NCBI GenBank assembly: GCA_963555705.1
Contig: OY743180.1
Location: 32,396,129 to 32,460,128, forward strand
Reading direction: 5' to 3'
Source of the DNA: Ligustrum vulgare
Taxonomy: Eukaryota > Streptophyta > Magnoliopsida > Lamiales > Oleaceae
DNA: 64,000 nucleotides
The notes beneath the pieces are model-generated. The model worked only from the letters and a program-made list of their open reading frames with translations. It did not search any database and was not told the DNA's origin. Shown here in pieces: positions 46,549 through 58,793 of this stretch (positions are counted from its first letter, which is position 1; every line of letters begins with the position of its first letter). The position numbers were made by a program, and so were the translations under genes.

Positions 46549-49090
46549 TCACTCTGGAAGGGCAATGTCAATGTATGACTTCTCCTTTGCAAAATCCACC
46601 TCAAAGTAATGCTTGATTCTCTGCCTATTGACTTTAAAATGTCCTTTTGTTGGATGGTGAAGTTCAAACGTGCCATATGGAAACACTTGTGCAATTGTGA
46701 ATGGACCAGACCATCTCGACCTCAATTTTCCCGGAAAGAGCTTCAAGCGTGAGTTGTACAAGAGCACCTGATCTCCAACCTGAAACTCTCTCTTGTGAAT
46801 ATGTCGATCATGCCACTTCTTAGTCCGATCCTTATAAATTGATGCATTCTCATAAGCTCCCAAGCGAAACTCATCCAATGCATTAAGTTGCAAAAATCTC
46901 TGATTTCTGGCTAAGTCCATATCAATATTTAATTGTTTTAAAGCCCAATATGCTTTGTGCTCAAACTCAACAGGAAAATGACATGTTTTTCCAAACACCA
47001 ACAGGAATGGTGATATCCCAATAAGGGTTTTGAAAGTTGTTCTGTACGCCCACAAGGCATCATCCAATTTGTCAGCCCAATCTTTTCGGGATGACTTCAC
47101 TATTGTTTCCAAAACCCTTTTCAACTGTCTATTTGATGTTTCCACCTGCCCACTAGTCTGTGGATGATAAGCTGTCCCCATGCGATGATAAGTCCCATAC
47201 TTGGCCAAGACTGAATTGAATATCCTGTTGTTAAAATGAGTCCCTCCATCACTTATGATCGCTCTCGGTGCTCCAAACCGAGTAAAAATATTTTTTCTGA
47301 TGAAGTTAACTACAATTTGGGCATCATTTGTTGGACATGCTTTTGTCTCCACCCACTTCGACACATAATCAACTGCCACCAGTATATATCTGTTATTGTA
47401 GGAAGGTGGGAACGGACCCATGAAATCAATTCCCCACACATCGAACACTTCAACCTCCAACACGCTGTTAAGTGGCATCTCATGCTTTGATAATATATTT
47501 CCAATTCGTTGGCACCTGTCACATGCTTTAACGAAACAGAAGGCATCTTTAAACACCGTAGGCCAATAGAAACCACATTGCAATACCTTAACTACTGTTT
47601 TAGTAGCTCCCATGTGTCCACCATATGGAGATGAATGGCATTTCTCAAGAACAGGAATGATCTCCTCGTCTGGAATACACTGTCTGATTATTTGATCCGG
47701 TCCCCTTCTGTAAAAAAATGGGTCTTCCCAATAAAAGAATTTCAGATCATGGAAAAATTTCTTCTTTTGCTGATATGTGAAATCAGGTGGCAAAACATTG
47801 CAGACCAAGTAATTTACATAATCTTCAAACCAAGGCCCCTTATCCTTCTCTACTTGCATAATGTGGGCTAATAGCACCAACTGTTCATCTGGAAATACTT
47901 CTTTTATGTCCTCAATATTCTCCTGATCTGCTTGCTCCAATCTGGATAAATGATCTGCAATCTGATTTTCTGTGCCCTTTTTATCCCGAATTTCAATGTC
48001 AAACTCTTGAAGTAGTAGAACCCATCCGATCAGTCTAGGCTTTGCATCCTTTTTTCCAAATAAATACTTCAATGCAGAGTGGTCAGTGTAAACCACCACT
48101 TTTGATCCTATGAGATAAGACCTGATTTTTCGAAGGCAAACACCACTGCTAACAGTTCTTTCTCAATTGTGGCATAATTTATCTGTGCATCAGCCAATTG
48201 TTAGCTAGCATAGTAAATTACATGGAAGATTTTATCCTTTCTCTGCCCCCTACAGCATAGTCACTCGAGTCACACATGAGCTCAAAAGAAAAACTCCAGT
48301 CTGGTGCTATGATGATTGATGCAGTAGTTAACTTTTCTTTGAGTGTATTAAAAGATGATAAACACTCTTCAGAAAAATTAAAAACAACATCTTTTTCCAG
48401 CAAATTACACAAGGGCTTAGTGATTTTAGAAAAGTCTTTTATGAATCTTCTGTAAAACCCAGCATGACCCAAGAAGCTTCTTACTCCTTTAACTGAGCTC
48501 GGTGGTGGTAATTTTTCAATTACTTGAATTTTCGCCCTATCCACTTCAATTCCTTTTTCTGAAATCCTGTGACCTAGCACAATCCCCTCATGCACCATAA
48601 AGTGTCACTTCTCCCAATTCAACACCAAATTCGTTTCCATACATCTTTTAAGCACTAGAGAGAGGTGGTGTAGACATTCATCAAATGAAGAGCCAAAGAC
48701 TGAGAAATCATCCATAAAGACTTCAATAAAGCGTTCCACCATATCGAAAAATATTGCCATCATGCATATTTGGAATGTCGATGGAGCATTACACAAACCA
48801 AATGTCTTTCTTCTGAAAGCAAATGTACCGTAGGGACAGGTAAAAGTTGTTTTCTCTTAGTCAGCCAGAGCCATGGCAATCTGATTGTAGCCCGAATATG
48901 CATCCAGAAAACATTAGTGTGAGTGACCTGCTAGCTTCTCCAACATTTGATCATTGAACGGTAATGGAAAATGATCTTTTCTAGTTGCAGCATTCAATTT
49001 CTTGTAATCAATACACACTCTCCACCCCTTTACTGTCCTCGTAGGGATCAATTCATTGTTTTCATTTGCAATCACTGTCATACCCCCTTC
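46549..49090 (-). pseudogene. Athila pol: RT, RNase H, integrase
   Basis: Read right to left: RT start RVCIDYKKLNAATRKDHFPL near 49020; catalytic FMDDFSVFG near 48700; RT end HEGIVLGHRISEKGIEVDRA near 48560; RNase [17 protein letters not shown] near 48090. The integrase has CDRCQRIG, the catalytic Asp of [11 protein letters not shown], the Asp of [10 protein letters not shown] and the Glu of [10 protein letters not shown], and ends [14 protein letters not shown]. The 516-codon stretch 46549-48099 (RNase H end plus integrase) is open. Frameshifts near 48230, 48600 and 48900 and a TAA near 48200 break the rest. Confidence 0.93.
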
Positions 49091-50130
49091 TTTGGCACTA
49101 CATGAACTGGACTGACCCAAGCACTGTCTAAAATCGGATATATGATACCAGCATCAAGTAGTTTTAAAATCTCTTTTCTCACCACTTCTTTCAAAGTAGG
49201 ATTTAGTCTGCGCTGTCCCTCAACTGATGGCTTGGAATCATCTTCCATCAAAATCTTATGCATACAAATAGCGGGACTAATACCTTTAATGTTGGCAATA
49301 GTCCATCCAATAGAAGTTTTATGTTCCTTCACCACCCGCAGCAACCTTTCTTCTTCCAAAGCTGTCAAATGGCTTGAAATGATAATTGGCCATGTTGATG
49401 ACTCCCCCAAAAATGCATAACGCAGATGTGCTAGTAAAGGTTTCAACTCCAAAGTGGGAGGATTTTCACATGATGGTAGAGATTTCTGCAAAATTTCACC
49501 CAATGGCTCAAAATAGCGACCTCTTCTGAGCATGAACCTTGGTGATGCTTCCAATTCATTAGCCATCCATCCCACCTCTTCTTTATCTGAATTTATATAT
49601 TCTGATTGAACAATGCATGCCTCCAACGGATCTTTAGGATGCTCCTCGTCATATACATCCTGTACTGCTTCTTGCACGAGATCAACCTAGAAACAAGTAT
49701 CCAAAGATGATGGATACTTCATGGATTTAAAAATGTTGAAGGTGATCTTCTCTTCATCTACACGAAGCACCAGTGTTCCTTCGTGAACATCTATCAATGC
49801 TTTTCCGGTTCTCAATAATGGTCGTCCCAGAATGAGTGGGATTGTCTTATCTTCTTCCATATCTAGGATAACAAAATTTGCAGGGTAAATGAATTTGCTC
49901 AGTCTTATCAACACGTCTTCAAGCAACCCCCAAGGATATTTTATCAAACGATCTGCTAACTGCAAGGAAATTGTAGTTGGTTTTGCTTCTCCAATCCCAA
50001 GCTTCCTGAAAATAGAAAGAGGTATTAAATTAATGCTGGCACCTAAATCACATAATGCAGATTCAAACTCAATAGAACCAATAGTGCAAGGGATTGTGAA
50101 ACTCCCTGGATCCTTCAATTTGGGAGGCAA
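49078..50130 (-). pseudogene. Athila protease and N-terminal pol region
   Basis: The protease reads CDLGASINLIPLSIF with a D-L-G-A active-site form, then IPLILGRPLLRTGKALIDV (49687-50130). A TAG near 49686 separates it from the next stretch, which contains ALEEERLLRVVKEHKTSIGW and AWVSPVHVVPKKG, the usual approach to the RT domain. Homologous proteins of this lineage continue without a break, so the stop marks decay. Confidence 0.9.
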
Positions 50131-50737
50131 TTTCTTCTATATTATTGCGCTGCATTCCTCGGTAAGCATCATTGTCTCATGCTCGTCCAGCTTCCTTTTA
50201 TTAGTGAGGATTTCTTTCATAAATTTTGCATAGCTCGGCACTTGGGTCAAAGCCTCTGCAAAGGGAATGTTGATGTGCAGCTGCTTGATCTTTTTAATGA
50301 ACTTAGCGAACTGCTGGTCAAGCTTATGTTTCCTCAGCCTCTGCGGATATGGGATGGGGGTACATAGGCTTTAATAGGGGTCGGAGCCTTCTTCACCTCT
50401 TTATCCGAACTGTCGGGTTTTTCTGGTGGGTTTTCTTTCTTCATGTGATCTTTCTTCTTCCTCTTCCACTGCCTCAGTCAAAGTTTACAATTTATCTGTT
50501 CTTTTCACATTGATTTCTGGATATTGGACCCCACTTCTGGTTGTTATGGCTTGTACTTGCTCTCTCGGATTTGTTTCAGTATTACTAGGTAGTTTACCTT
50601 GTTGTCTTTCCAATCTATCATTTTCCAACTGTCCCAATTGAATTTTTATTTTCTTAATGTCAGCTTGATGACTCTGCAGCAGTTGAAGTATCAATTCTTC
50701 ATTGGAGGTCTTCTTTACCTGTTGTTACAGGTGTTGT
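50131..50737 (-). pseudogene. Athila gag C-terminal part
   Basis: The minus strand gives a coiled Gln-rich stretch, then QVQAITTRSGVQYPEI (50485-50694), the conserved gag-protease linker of Athila/Tat gag. It continues past the solo LTR at 53338-53388. Frameshifts occur near 50470 and 50180. Confidence 0.8.
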
Positions 50738-53337
50738 TGTAGCAACCAAGAAAATTTCACGTATTAAATAATTATTTTAAAATTATGAAATTGTGCCGCT
50801 GCGATCTCACCCATTTTTAATTTAAAGTCGTGACGTATTCGTCTAGCCGAGTCGAGAATATTGAGTCCAATTCGATTTTAAATAAATTTCGAATTTCTAA
50901 AATTTTATTATTTATTTATTTATTTAATTTATTCGTTTCAAAACAAATTATGTTAAACCCATTTTATCAGATTCGTTTTTTTGAATTAGTTAAATTCACG
51001 CGTATTATTTCCGCGAGTTCCATTTCTTGGTTATCGTGATTTCCAAATTCCCAAAATCAACCCATAGCTCCACCAACTCCAACCAACTACATCAATCCCA
51101 TACCTTATCAAACTCTCTTACACACTACACAACCTACACCTCAGCATCATCACCATCAGACTTCCCCTCTAAGCTTCAAACCATGTTCCAGCCATCTCCA
51201 GTTCACGGCAGAGTTGGAGACCTAGCAGCTTCAAACTCATTTCCTCATCAACAAGCTTTCAAGCAGCCAAGTAAGAACTTTCTCTCCCTGCACCAACCAC
51301 AACACTGACTTCATCCTCACAACCCAGCCAACTGCAAACCTCTCGATGAGCACCATCACCAAATCAAAACTCTGTTCTAGCATATTTTCGTCCATTTCAA
51401 CCACCAACGCTGCCATTACAAAAGCCACAACCGAACCACCCAAACCACCATCAGCCATCGCCACAACCACACTACTACTAACCCAACACCAATCAGCCAC
51501 CCAACCTCAAGAAATCACTCAACCCATACCAATCCACCATTTCCATCACCACTTGAGATCATCAACTGCCAAATCTACTAATCAATATTACAATACCACA
51601 AATTACGGCCAACCATCATCATCACCACCAACATTGCCTCAACCAAAATACTTAACAAACACCCATTCCAAACCGCCACCGTCCACGGCCTACCCATTTC
51701 CAAAATCAAACCAAATCCCAAGAAGATCAAGAAATTATCCATTACCTACCTCAACCGTCGGTTCTTCGCCTAAAAATCCAGCTCCAAGCCTCGTTTTTTG
51801 CCTCGATTTCGCACCCAATCTCGCACCAAAATCCCCAAATCTGAACCCTTCCTTGGTCGCCATTCGTCGCCACCCTGCACCGACGACGAAGCCAGTTGCG
51901 CGAGGCCCTTCCCCCTCTCTTCTCTGCATTACGACCAGAGAGAGAGAATGTGAAATTGGTTTTAATAATTTTATTTTGCCTAATTGCCTCACTAGTCCCC
52001 AGCCTTCTAATATGATTTTATTCCAGTACCAAGTTTTGCTGATTATTTACTTCAGCCCTTCGGTTCCTAAAATGTTTATTTCAGTCCCTAATCTCAAGTC
52101 ATTTTTACAAATTAGTCCTGAATCTCTTTACACCTTGTCATTTTAGCCACAAGTGTTGAAGTTGTCCATTTTTGCCCCCAAGTTTTTAAAGTTATATAAT
52201 TCAGTCCTTTTGGTTTTAAAACTAATCATTTCAGTCCCTTTAGTTTTTAAATAGTTTTAAACGGTCCCTTCATTTTAAAATCAATTATTTCAATCCCTAT
52301 AGTTTAATATCCGTTTTGAGCTTCAACCCAAGTTTTGAAAATTTACATTTTAGTCCCCCAAGTTTAAAAGTATTCATTTTAGTCCCCAACTTTCAAATAA
52401 ACAATTTCAGTCCCTAAATCTTAATTTATCATTTTAAACTATAAATTTCAAAAGACTTTAATTTATTTTTCTAATTGGCTAGACGAGGCGTACGAAGATT
52501 TAAAAGATTGAAGTAATTCTCGCTCAACCACACTCGTTAAGTTTAAGGTAGACTCGCTCCTATTAATTGATTTAAATTATGATTGCATGTGAATGTGTAT
52601 GTTATGTGACTTATGTGAAAGTCATTTTTATGAAAAGAGACGAGAATATATTTCTTTGGAAATATTTATGTTGTTATGCTTGTCATAACTTATATGCTTT
52701 TACGCATGAGAAAGAAAGAAGAGAATATCTTGCAAGATAAGTGATAATGTTATGCATAACTTATGTGCCTTAAGTGCACGAGAAGAAAGAGCAACCCACA
52801 CCCTATGATTTTTAAAGAGCCTATAATTTTTCAAAGAGAAGCCATGTGCTTTAATGCACGAGAAGAGCAACCCACGCCCTATGATTTCTAAAGAGCCTGC
52901 ATTTATGTGTTCAATTATAATGTAGATTAATTAATTGGCGATGAGTCTACTGAGTATTTCTATGAAATGCTCATTTCTATTTTAACAATATTTGCAGATT
53001 TCAGAGAGGGTGGCAAGTGATGGATGATTGTGGCAATAGTCGTTAAATAATTGAAAATCTTATTTTGATGATCCGTATTTCCAAATGTTGGATTTTTTGA
53101 GATTTTCAATTATTTGAGAATTTATGACATTGTCAATTGTTTTGTAATATTAATGGTTCGATTTATTATTTTGAATTATTTCATAGATGTTTTCAAATTT
53201 TATCGACCATTACAGTTTATTTAATGTTGCAAAAAAAAAAATGAATTTTCAGCTAGTTCTTCCGCTAAAACATTATTTTAAAGTTTAGATCAGACAATAA
53301 CGTGCTGAACTGGGTATTTAGAACTTGGGGCGCTACA
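50738..53337 (+). repeat. Solo LTR of the element A/B family, opposite orientation
   Basis: 2600 bp from TGTAGCAACC to GGGGCGCTACA with no interior. It aligns by eye with the reverse complement of the A/B LTR at both ends (ATTCGTCTAGCC near the start; GATGAGTCTACTGAGTATTTC and TGGCAATAGTCG near the end), but is clearly diverged and lacks the minisatellite. The centre is CCA-rich and, on the minus strand, also has a splice-donor-like GAGGTAGGT (51744-51752). Flanking bases GTTGT and GATTT do not form a clean 5-bp duplication. Confidence 0.85.
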
Positions 53338-53388
53338 GATTTTGTTGAAACCCTGGCGGTCGCTGGACGTTTTGATTATTAGCCCATG
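53338..53388 (-). pseudogene. Athila gag fragment right of the solo LTR
   Basis: The minus strand reads ANNQNVQRPPGFQQN, a conserved gag stretch, joined directly to CACTA-2 subterminal repeats at 53389. All gag upstream of this point and the 5' LTR are missing. Confidence 0.75.
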
Positions 53389-53629
53389 AACCGACGCCTG
53401 AACCGGGTTTAGGCGTCGGTTCTCGACGAACCGACGCCTAAACCTAATATATTTAATTCAAAAATTCGTGCGATTTAATTCCATTCCGCGCATATCTCTC
53501 TCTCACTCTCTCTCAACACTTCAACATCGCGCTCGGAGCCATCACCACCGTGCCTCCACCAACACCACGACGCCACCAACACCGCGACGCCACCACGAAC
53601 CCGCCTCCATCTCGTAAGAAATTTACTCT

Positions 53630-53694
53630 TATATGTGTGTGTGTGCGTGTATGTATATATATGTGTGTGTGTGATATGTGTGTGTGCGTGTATG

Positions 53695-53726
<32 letters not shown>

Positions 53727-53746
53727 CGTGTATGTATATATATATA

Positions 53747-53779
<33 letters not shown>

Positions 53780-53886
53780 ATGTGAATTATTATATATATA
53801 TGTATATATATATTTGGATGTATAAAAATGTGAATTATTATATATATATGTATATATATATATTTTTATGTATAAAAATGTGAATT

Positions 53887-53962
<76 letters not shown>
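53630..53962. repeat. TG and TA microsatellites in CACTA-2
   Basis: Alternating (TG)n and (TA)n runs, including about 60 bases of uninterrupted TA near 53903-53953. Apparent ORFs across it are Cys/Val/Tyr low-complexity artefacts. Confidence 0.97.
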
Positions 53963-53963
<1 letters not shown>

Positions 53964-54497
53964 TATAATTTTGGTATTGCAAATAGTTAATTGATATAAT
54001 TTGAATTATTAGAATTATATTGAAATTATGCATGGAAGGTTAGGTTATGAAATCATACTTTGAGCATTTTAGGAATTAAGAATTGATTTTGGATTAATTT
54101 TGGAGTGGTTGATGATGTTGAAGTTTGATTTATTGTGTTTGAGTAGTGAATATGTGGAGGTTGAACATTTTTGTTGTATTGTGGCATTTTGATTACAGGT
54201 TGGGTAAGTCCAACTTATAGGGGAGACTCTGCCAAAATTATTGTAGGATTTTACAAATAAAAAATGAAGATAATAGTAATTATAGGTGATTTTCACTATC
54301 ATAGAATTAACCATACTAAATAAATAACTAAACAAAATATACAAGTAAAATTATGAAGTATTCAACGTAATAAATTATCGTATGCATGTGATTTCAATTA
54401 TTAATATATAGTTGGTTCAAGTATATAACTATCATTACAAATATTCACTCAAAAGTAATATTTTTTTAATTATATCTTCGCATATAGGTTATTAGAT

Positions 54498-54632
54498 ATG
54501 GATCGAGATTGGATGTACGGCAGGCGTAATACAAATGAATATTTGAAAGGAGTTGATGAGTTTATGAAATGTGTGGACGAACACATGAGAGAGAAAGGTG
54601 AAATTGATTGTGGAGTTGTGGTTTCACTTTGA
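54498..54632 (+). pseudogene. CACTA-2 transposase-associated domain scrap
   Basis: 45 codons starting MDRDWMYGRRNTNEYLKG and ending in a stop. The MDRxWMY start is the signature of the N-terminal domain of TNP2-type transposases. The rest of the gene is deleted. Confidence 0.8.
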
Positions 54633-54805
54633 TGAATATATGTTGTGATTGTTGAGAAGTTGTGATAGATTCAATAGCAACGCGTGTATTTACAGGTTGG
54701 ATAAGTTCAATTTATAGGGGAGACTCTGCCAAAATTTTTATAGAAATCTTAGTTTTTGTATTTATTTATTTTGTAACTGGTTCGAATAATTTAATTCAAT
54801 TTTAG

Positions 54806-55244
54806 GGCTTTCAAACTATACTGGACACAAGGAGGCATTAGGACAAGAGTCAATACAACGTGGCTAAAAATAAAGGTATGAAAAACATATTTAAAATATA
54901 TTACAAATATTTGAATTATTTTCATATTCTATTTAGTGTGATTATTAATGTTAGTTTTCATTGTGAAAATTTCAGTGTCCTCAACAGCCCGGAGGTTCTG
55001 AGTGTGGCTACTACGTCATGAAAAATATGTATGAGATAGTCACTGAACACTTTCAGCGTCCGTCGTTGGAAAATGTATAAGTTATTGAACATGATAATTT
55101 TTAATTATTCCTTCATATTTTATTACAAAATAACTGATAATTCATTTTGATTATTTGTAGGCATTTAAAGAGTATTACTCAACGGAGGAAATTGCTGAAA
55201 TTCAAAACTTATGGGCTAAATACTTCGTCGATAGGTGTGTGTAA
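54806..55244 (+). pseudogene. Ulp1-like (C48) protease C-terminal fragment in CACTA-2
   Basis: Three exon-like pieces with GT-AG borders: 54806-54875, 54976-55074 and 55161-55244. They carry QPGGSECGYYVMKNM, with the C48 nucleophile Cys, and end AKYFVDRCV. Ulp1/SENP proteases remove SUMO from proteins. The catalytic His and Asp upstream are absent, so this is a fragment. Ulp1-like domains are known passengers of plant CACTA and Mutator-like elements. Confidence 0.75.
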
Positions 55245-55405
55245 ATCGACGTGTATTCAAACTTCTATTTACTCAATTACATGTGACATTAACAATCTTG
55301 TAAATATAATTATTTCTCATTTATTTAACATTATTTTAATTATGTCGATTATATACATATTTGATGATGTGCATGTGGAAAATGTTCAGTCCACGTTTAG
55401 GTGAT

Positions 55406-55615
55406 TGCAGGTCATGATTGACCTGCAGTAATCTGGATCATTGCAGGTGACGTCCAGGTCATTGCAGGTGACATCTAGGTCATTGCAGGTCATGACCTGC
55501 AGTGGCATGGGTCATTGCAGGTGACGTCCAGGCCAATGCAGGCCATGGCCTGCAGTGGCCTGGGTCATTGCAGGCGACGTCCAGGTCATTGCATGTCATG
55601 TCTAGGTCATTGTAT
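55406..55615. repeat. TCATTGCAGG minisatellite with perfect palindromes
   Basis: About nine imperfect copies of GGTCATTGCAGGTGACGTCC-type units. It includes perfect 18-bp palindromes TGCAGGTCATGACCTGCA (55484-55501) and TGCAGGCCATGGCCTGCA (55537-55554), and 9-bp arms with a 4-base loop at 55406-55427. Confidence 0.92.
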
Positions 55616-55669
55616 TTTACTCTATAGGCAAATGAATTTCGTGCCAAAAAAAAAAAAAAAAAAATTGAA

Positions 55670-55972
55670 AACGCGTCGGTTTTAAGAAAACCGACGCCTA
55701 AAGTTTAAACTTTAGGCGTCGGTTGTAATCCAAAACCGACGCCTAAAGACTTTAGGCGTCGGTTTTGGATTACAACCGACGCCTAATTTTTTTTTTTTTC
55801 AACTTTACGTGTCGGTTTATTAACAACCGACGCGTAAAGATAGCATTTACGTGTCGTTTTACAACCGACGCGTAAAGTCTTTACTTTACGCGTCTACTTC
55901 ATACGCGTCGCCTCAAAAACCGACGCCTAATCTCTTAAATAACCGACGCGAAAGACTGTTTCTGTACTAGTG
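55670..55972. repeat. Right subterminal repeats of CACTA-2 with long palindromes
   Basis: Dense direct and inverted copies of AACCGACGCCTAAA, later ACCGACGCGTAAAG. They form a perfect 36-bp palindrome at 55689-55724 and a perfect 37+1+37 palindrome at 55712-55786, followed by the terminus CTGTACTAGTG. These should extrude as cruciforms or fold as RNA hairpins and are the expected binding sites of a CACTA second protein. Confidence 0.92.
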
Positions 55973-56372
55973 AGTGGATATTGAGAATGAGTATGACCTA
56001 AAGTTAGAATGAGAAGGTCGGATTTTTATCCCACCATGAAAGTATGTTATGGCGTAATCTACATATTAAATTGTGAAAATACTGGCACGAGATCTATACT
56101 GAGTATATTTGCTCATTCCATATTTTAAAATACTTTACAGGCAAGTTCATGATCGATTGGATTGTGGCGGAATGATGATGCGGATTTCCAAGGGAATTAA
56201 AGAAACATGTTTATTTTGTTAAATTATGTTATAAAGATTTGGTTGTAAAGAATTTCAATTCTCATATTTGGCAAAACTATTTGTTTATGCTTTCGTAATT
56301 ATTTAAGAAAATCAAATTATTTTTAATAACACTCCAGTGTTTATGGAACCAAAAAAATTCTGGGGCATTACA
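55973..56372 (+). repeat. Truncated LTR fragment (probable Ty3/gypsy)
   Basis: Ends TCTGGGGCATTACA, like the GGGGCGTTACA or GGGGCGCTACA ends of Tekay-like LTRs, and has the AATTGAAAT-like and TTTGG-rich composition of such LTR ends. Its left part is cut by CACTA-2. No partner LTR is in view. Confidence 0.5.
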
Positions 56373-58793
56373 ATTACATTACAGGTTTTCCTAGAGTTTC
56401 GTAGACGAGAACTTCACCGAATGCATATCTTCACCATAGTGGCTTAATACCAACCAATATTGCAGCTTGAGCTGAGTAGAAATTACCAACTTCTCGCTAT
56501 AAAGTAGTGGCAAGGTGGAGCATTGTGTTGTGTTTTAATGCACTATTAATAGTAACTATAATAAGTTTCATAAATGGTTTATACTTATAAAGCACCAAAA
56601 TACTAGGATTTATAACTTTGCTTAGCTCGAGCTGTGTATAAAGAATGATTGCTGTATTTTTTATTTTTATTTTTATTTACATTTTATGCAATGGGAAAAC
56701 TCACGGTCAATTTGTGTATAATAATGTTTTCCAAAATTTGTAATCTTTTAAATAACAAAAATATTATTATAATTTAAATTGACACTTGCTATTGTTATTT
56801 TTTATTGATTTTTCCTTATTGTTCTGTGTCAGTATATTATCATTTGTCAATAGAATATGTCTGTTCATCGCACGAGTATGAAACTAGTTAATATCAATGA
56901 CCGATGAGCTTTCGGGTAAAATCAAACATGGGGTCTATACAACTATTTTCAGCAAGTTTGTTTCGACATGAGTTGGTAAAATTCTTAGAATTACTGTTAA
57001 TTCTAAGCGGTTAAAGTCATATGATGGAATGTGTTAATTCTTTGCTTTGAGAATTGGGACAATCAAAGTACGTCAAAAGGTCCACCTTTATTTTCAAATA
57101 TTATGAGCAAAAGTTGTAAATAAGTTCTAATTCTAACAAAAGGTTTGTGTTATGTGTTTGAAAAATATTTCAATTAGGGTTGTTTTGAAATTTACAAGAC
57201 TTCTGTTTCCAAATAGAATTAAAATAAATGTTGAATTCTTTTTTGGAATAAATCAGATGGTTTCCTTTTAATATTAGAAAATAGTTTATTTTGCCTTGAT
57301 TGAATTGAAATTTGAGTCTTCCATATAGAAGTTGTTCCAATAAATAGATGACATTTCTCATTATTTTAGGAGTGTGATTAGAGAGTTTTTTTTAGGAACC
57401 TTTGTAGTAAACTCATATAGTGGAAAGTTTCGACGGTCCGTAAAATTTTCGTATCTTTATTTATTTATTTATTTATTTTTAATATAACAAAAAGACTTTA
57501 TTGGTAAATTAAAAGAGATTTGATTCGATTCCCAATAAATTTCAACAGAAAAATCAGTGAAGTGGCTGCCAATTCTGTTCAAATATCTTTATTAGACATG
57601 TCCGCAAACTTCATGGAAGGCAAAAAAATTCCATCATTACATTTTGAATCCGCCAACGTGCAATGCCATTCAATGAAACATTGGTATCCCTAAATTCTTT
57701 TCATGAAGATGATAAAAATATATTCAATCAAACAAAATCATTACATGACAATTTCTTTCGTCTCTACCATGCATGTCATAATCATTGTCTACACACTCTT
57801 TTTTCCTTATATTTATATTCGATTTATTTCGTCTGGAGTTTTATTAAACGGTATATACATTTTTATGGAAAAAAAACCTTGTTCTCAATAATGTTATGCT
57901 CTTAGTTATTAGAACAAGCAAGATGATAAGAAGTAGACTAAAATTAATTCGTCTTCTTTTAATTACGTATAATTTAATCATGTTGTTCTTTCTATAAAAA
58001 TAGCGTTAGATCAAATAATTTTTTATTCGTAAATTTATTCCAAGTTAATCAAGTTTTTGATCTAGAATTTTATTCATAAGTTTATTTCAAATCAATCATT
58101 TATTTGATCAATTTTTTCTCAGCCTCACGATATTGAGGCACGAAGAAAATGAATACCAAAACAACCTTTAATCATAATTTTCTTGAATGTAAACAAAATT
58201 TGATGCTACTTAAATTCCTAGATGTGCTGTCATGAGAATCAACGTCAAATTTGTGAAAACTATAATAGGGCCCACGTCTTCTTTATCTTTAGATATTCAT
58301 TAGCCAATTATGGGTCATGGCTCTTTAGTTTTGACAATTCCTAACTTTTATAAGTTATAGGAATAATTACACTCCATATAAATTTTAGGAATGATATTTT
58401 ACCTGCATTAAAATTTTAATCATTTTTTTTCTTTATTTTTTTTTTCCTTCAAACCCAACAATATTCTCATCAACACCACATTACCACAACAGTGACATCT
58501 CTATTTCATGTGGCGAGGCTCAAGCGACCTACTCAGGATTGATGTATTGTTAGAAGACTTCACCTTTGAGCCTTCATTAATTTTATGGTGTGTTTGATGA
58601 AATATCCAATAGAATATGATGAAAAATATCATAAAAAGTTAAAAATGTCAATATGTGATACTAAAATTACGTCATAAGTATCATAAAAATTTGAAAACAA
58701 TCAGGATGTGATCCCAAGAATTTGAAAAGAGTCGAAAGTATAAAGTTGTAATAATTTAAAAGTATCATAAGTATTATACTATACTATAATACT
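56373..58793. other. Unassigned AT-rich DNA
   Basis: No gene, RNA gene or repeat family recognised. Short ORFs near 57663 and 57703 overlap in two frames and look like chance. This may be the oldest host DNA in the window. Confidence 0.45.

Larger units (their letters stand above)
30715..53388 (-). mobile_element. Athila-type Ty3/gypsy retrotransposon, interrupted, 5' end missing
   Basis: Minus-strand order from right to left: gag, protease, RT, RNase H, integrase, env-position ORF, 3' UTR, 3' LTR. RT before integrase marks Ty3/gypsy. The integrase tail [19 protein letters not shown] and the extra ORF between pol and the 3' LTR mark the Athila lineage. Element B (33437-43571) lies in its 3' UTR and a solo LTR (50738-53337) in its gag. 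Its 5' LTR and gag start are gone: gag stops abruptly at 53389, where CACTA-2 sequence begins. Confidence 0.9.
53389..55972 (+). mobile_element. CACTA-2: internally deleted CACTA transposon, left terminus missing
   Basis: The right end reads CTGTACTAGTG, i.e. CACTAGTACAG on the other strand, a CACTA terminus. Both ends carry subterminal ACCGACGCCTAAA repeats. The interior keeps only a transposase N-terminal scrap and a three-exon Ulp1-like fragment, so it is non-autonomous. The left edge starts inside the repeats without a CACTA terminus, so it is truncated. Gag of Athila on the left and an unrelated LTR on the right show a rearranged junction. Confidence 0.82.

Noticed and set aside
51346..52146. 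266-codon plus-strand ORF in the solo LTR
   Set aside because: Ser/Thr/Pro/His/Asn low complexity caused by a CCA/ACC-rich tract; no motif, and it lies entirely within an LTR.
53550..53883. Cys/Val/Tyr-rich ORFs
   Set aside because: Pure TG/TA microsatellite translation in two frames.
57663..57905. Possible small gene near 57.7 kb
   Set aside because: Two overlapping frames of similar length in AT-rich DNA, no recognised motif and no promoter or splice context.
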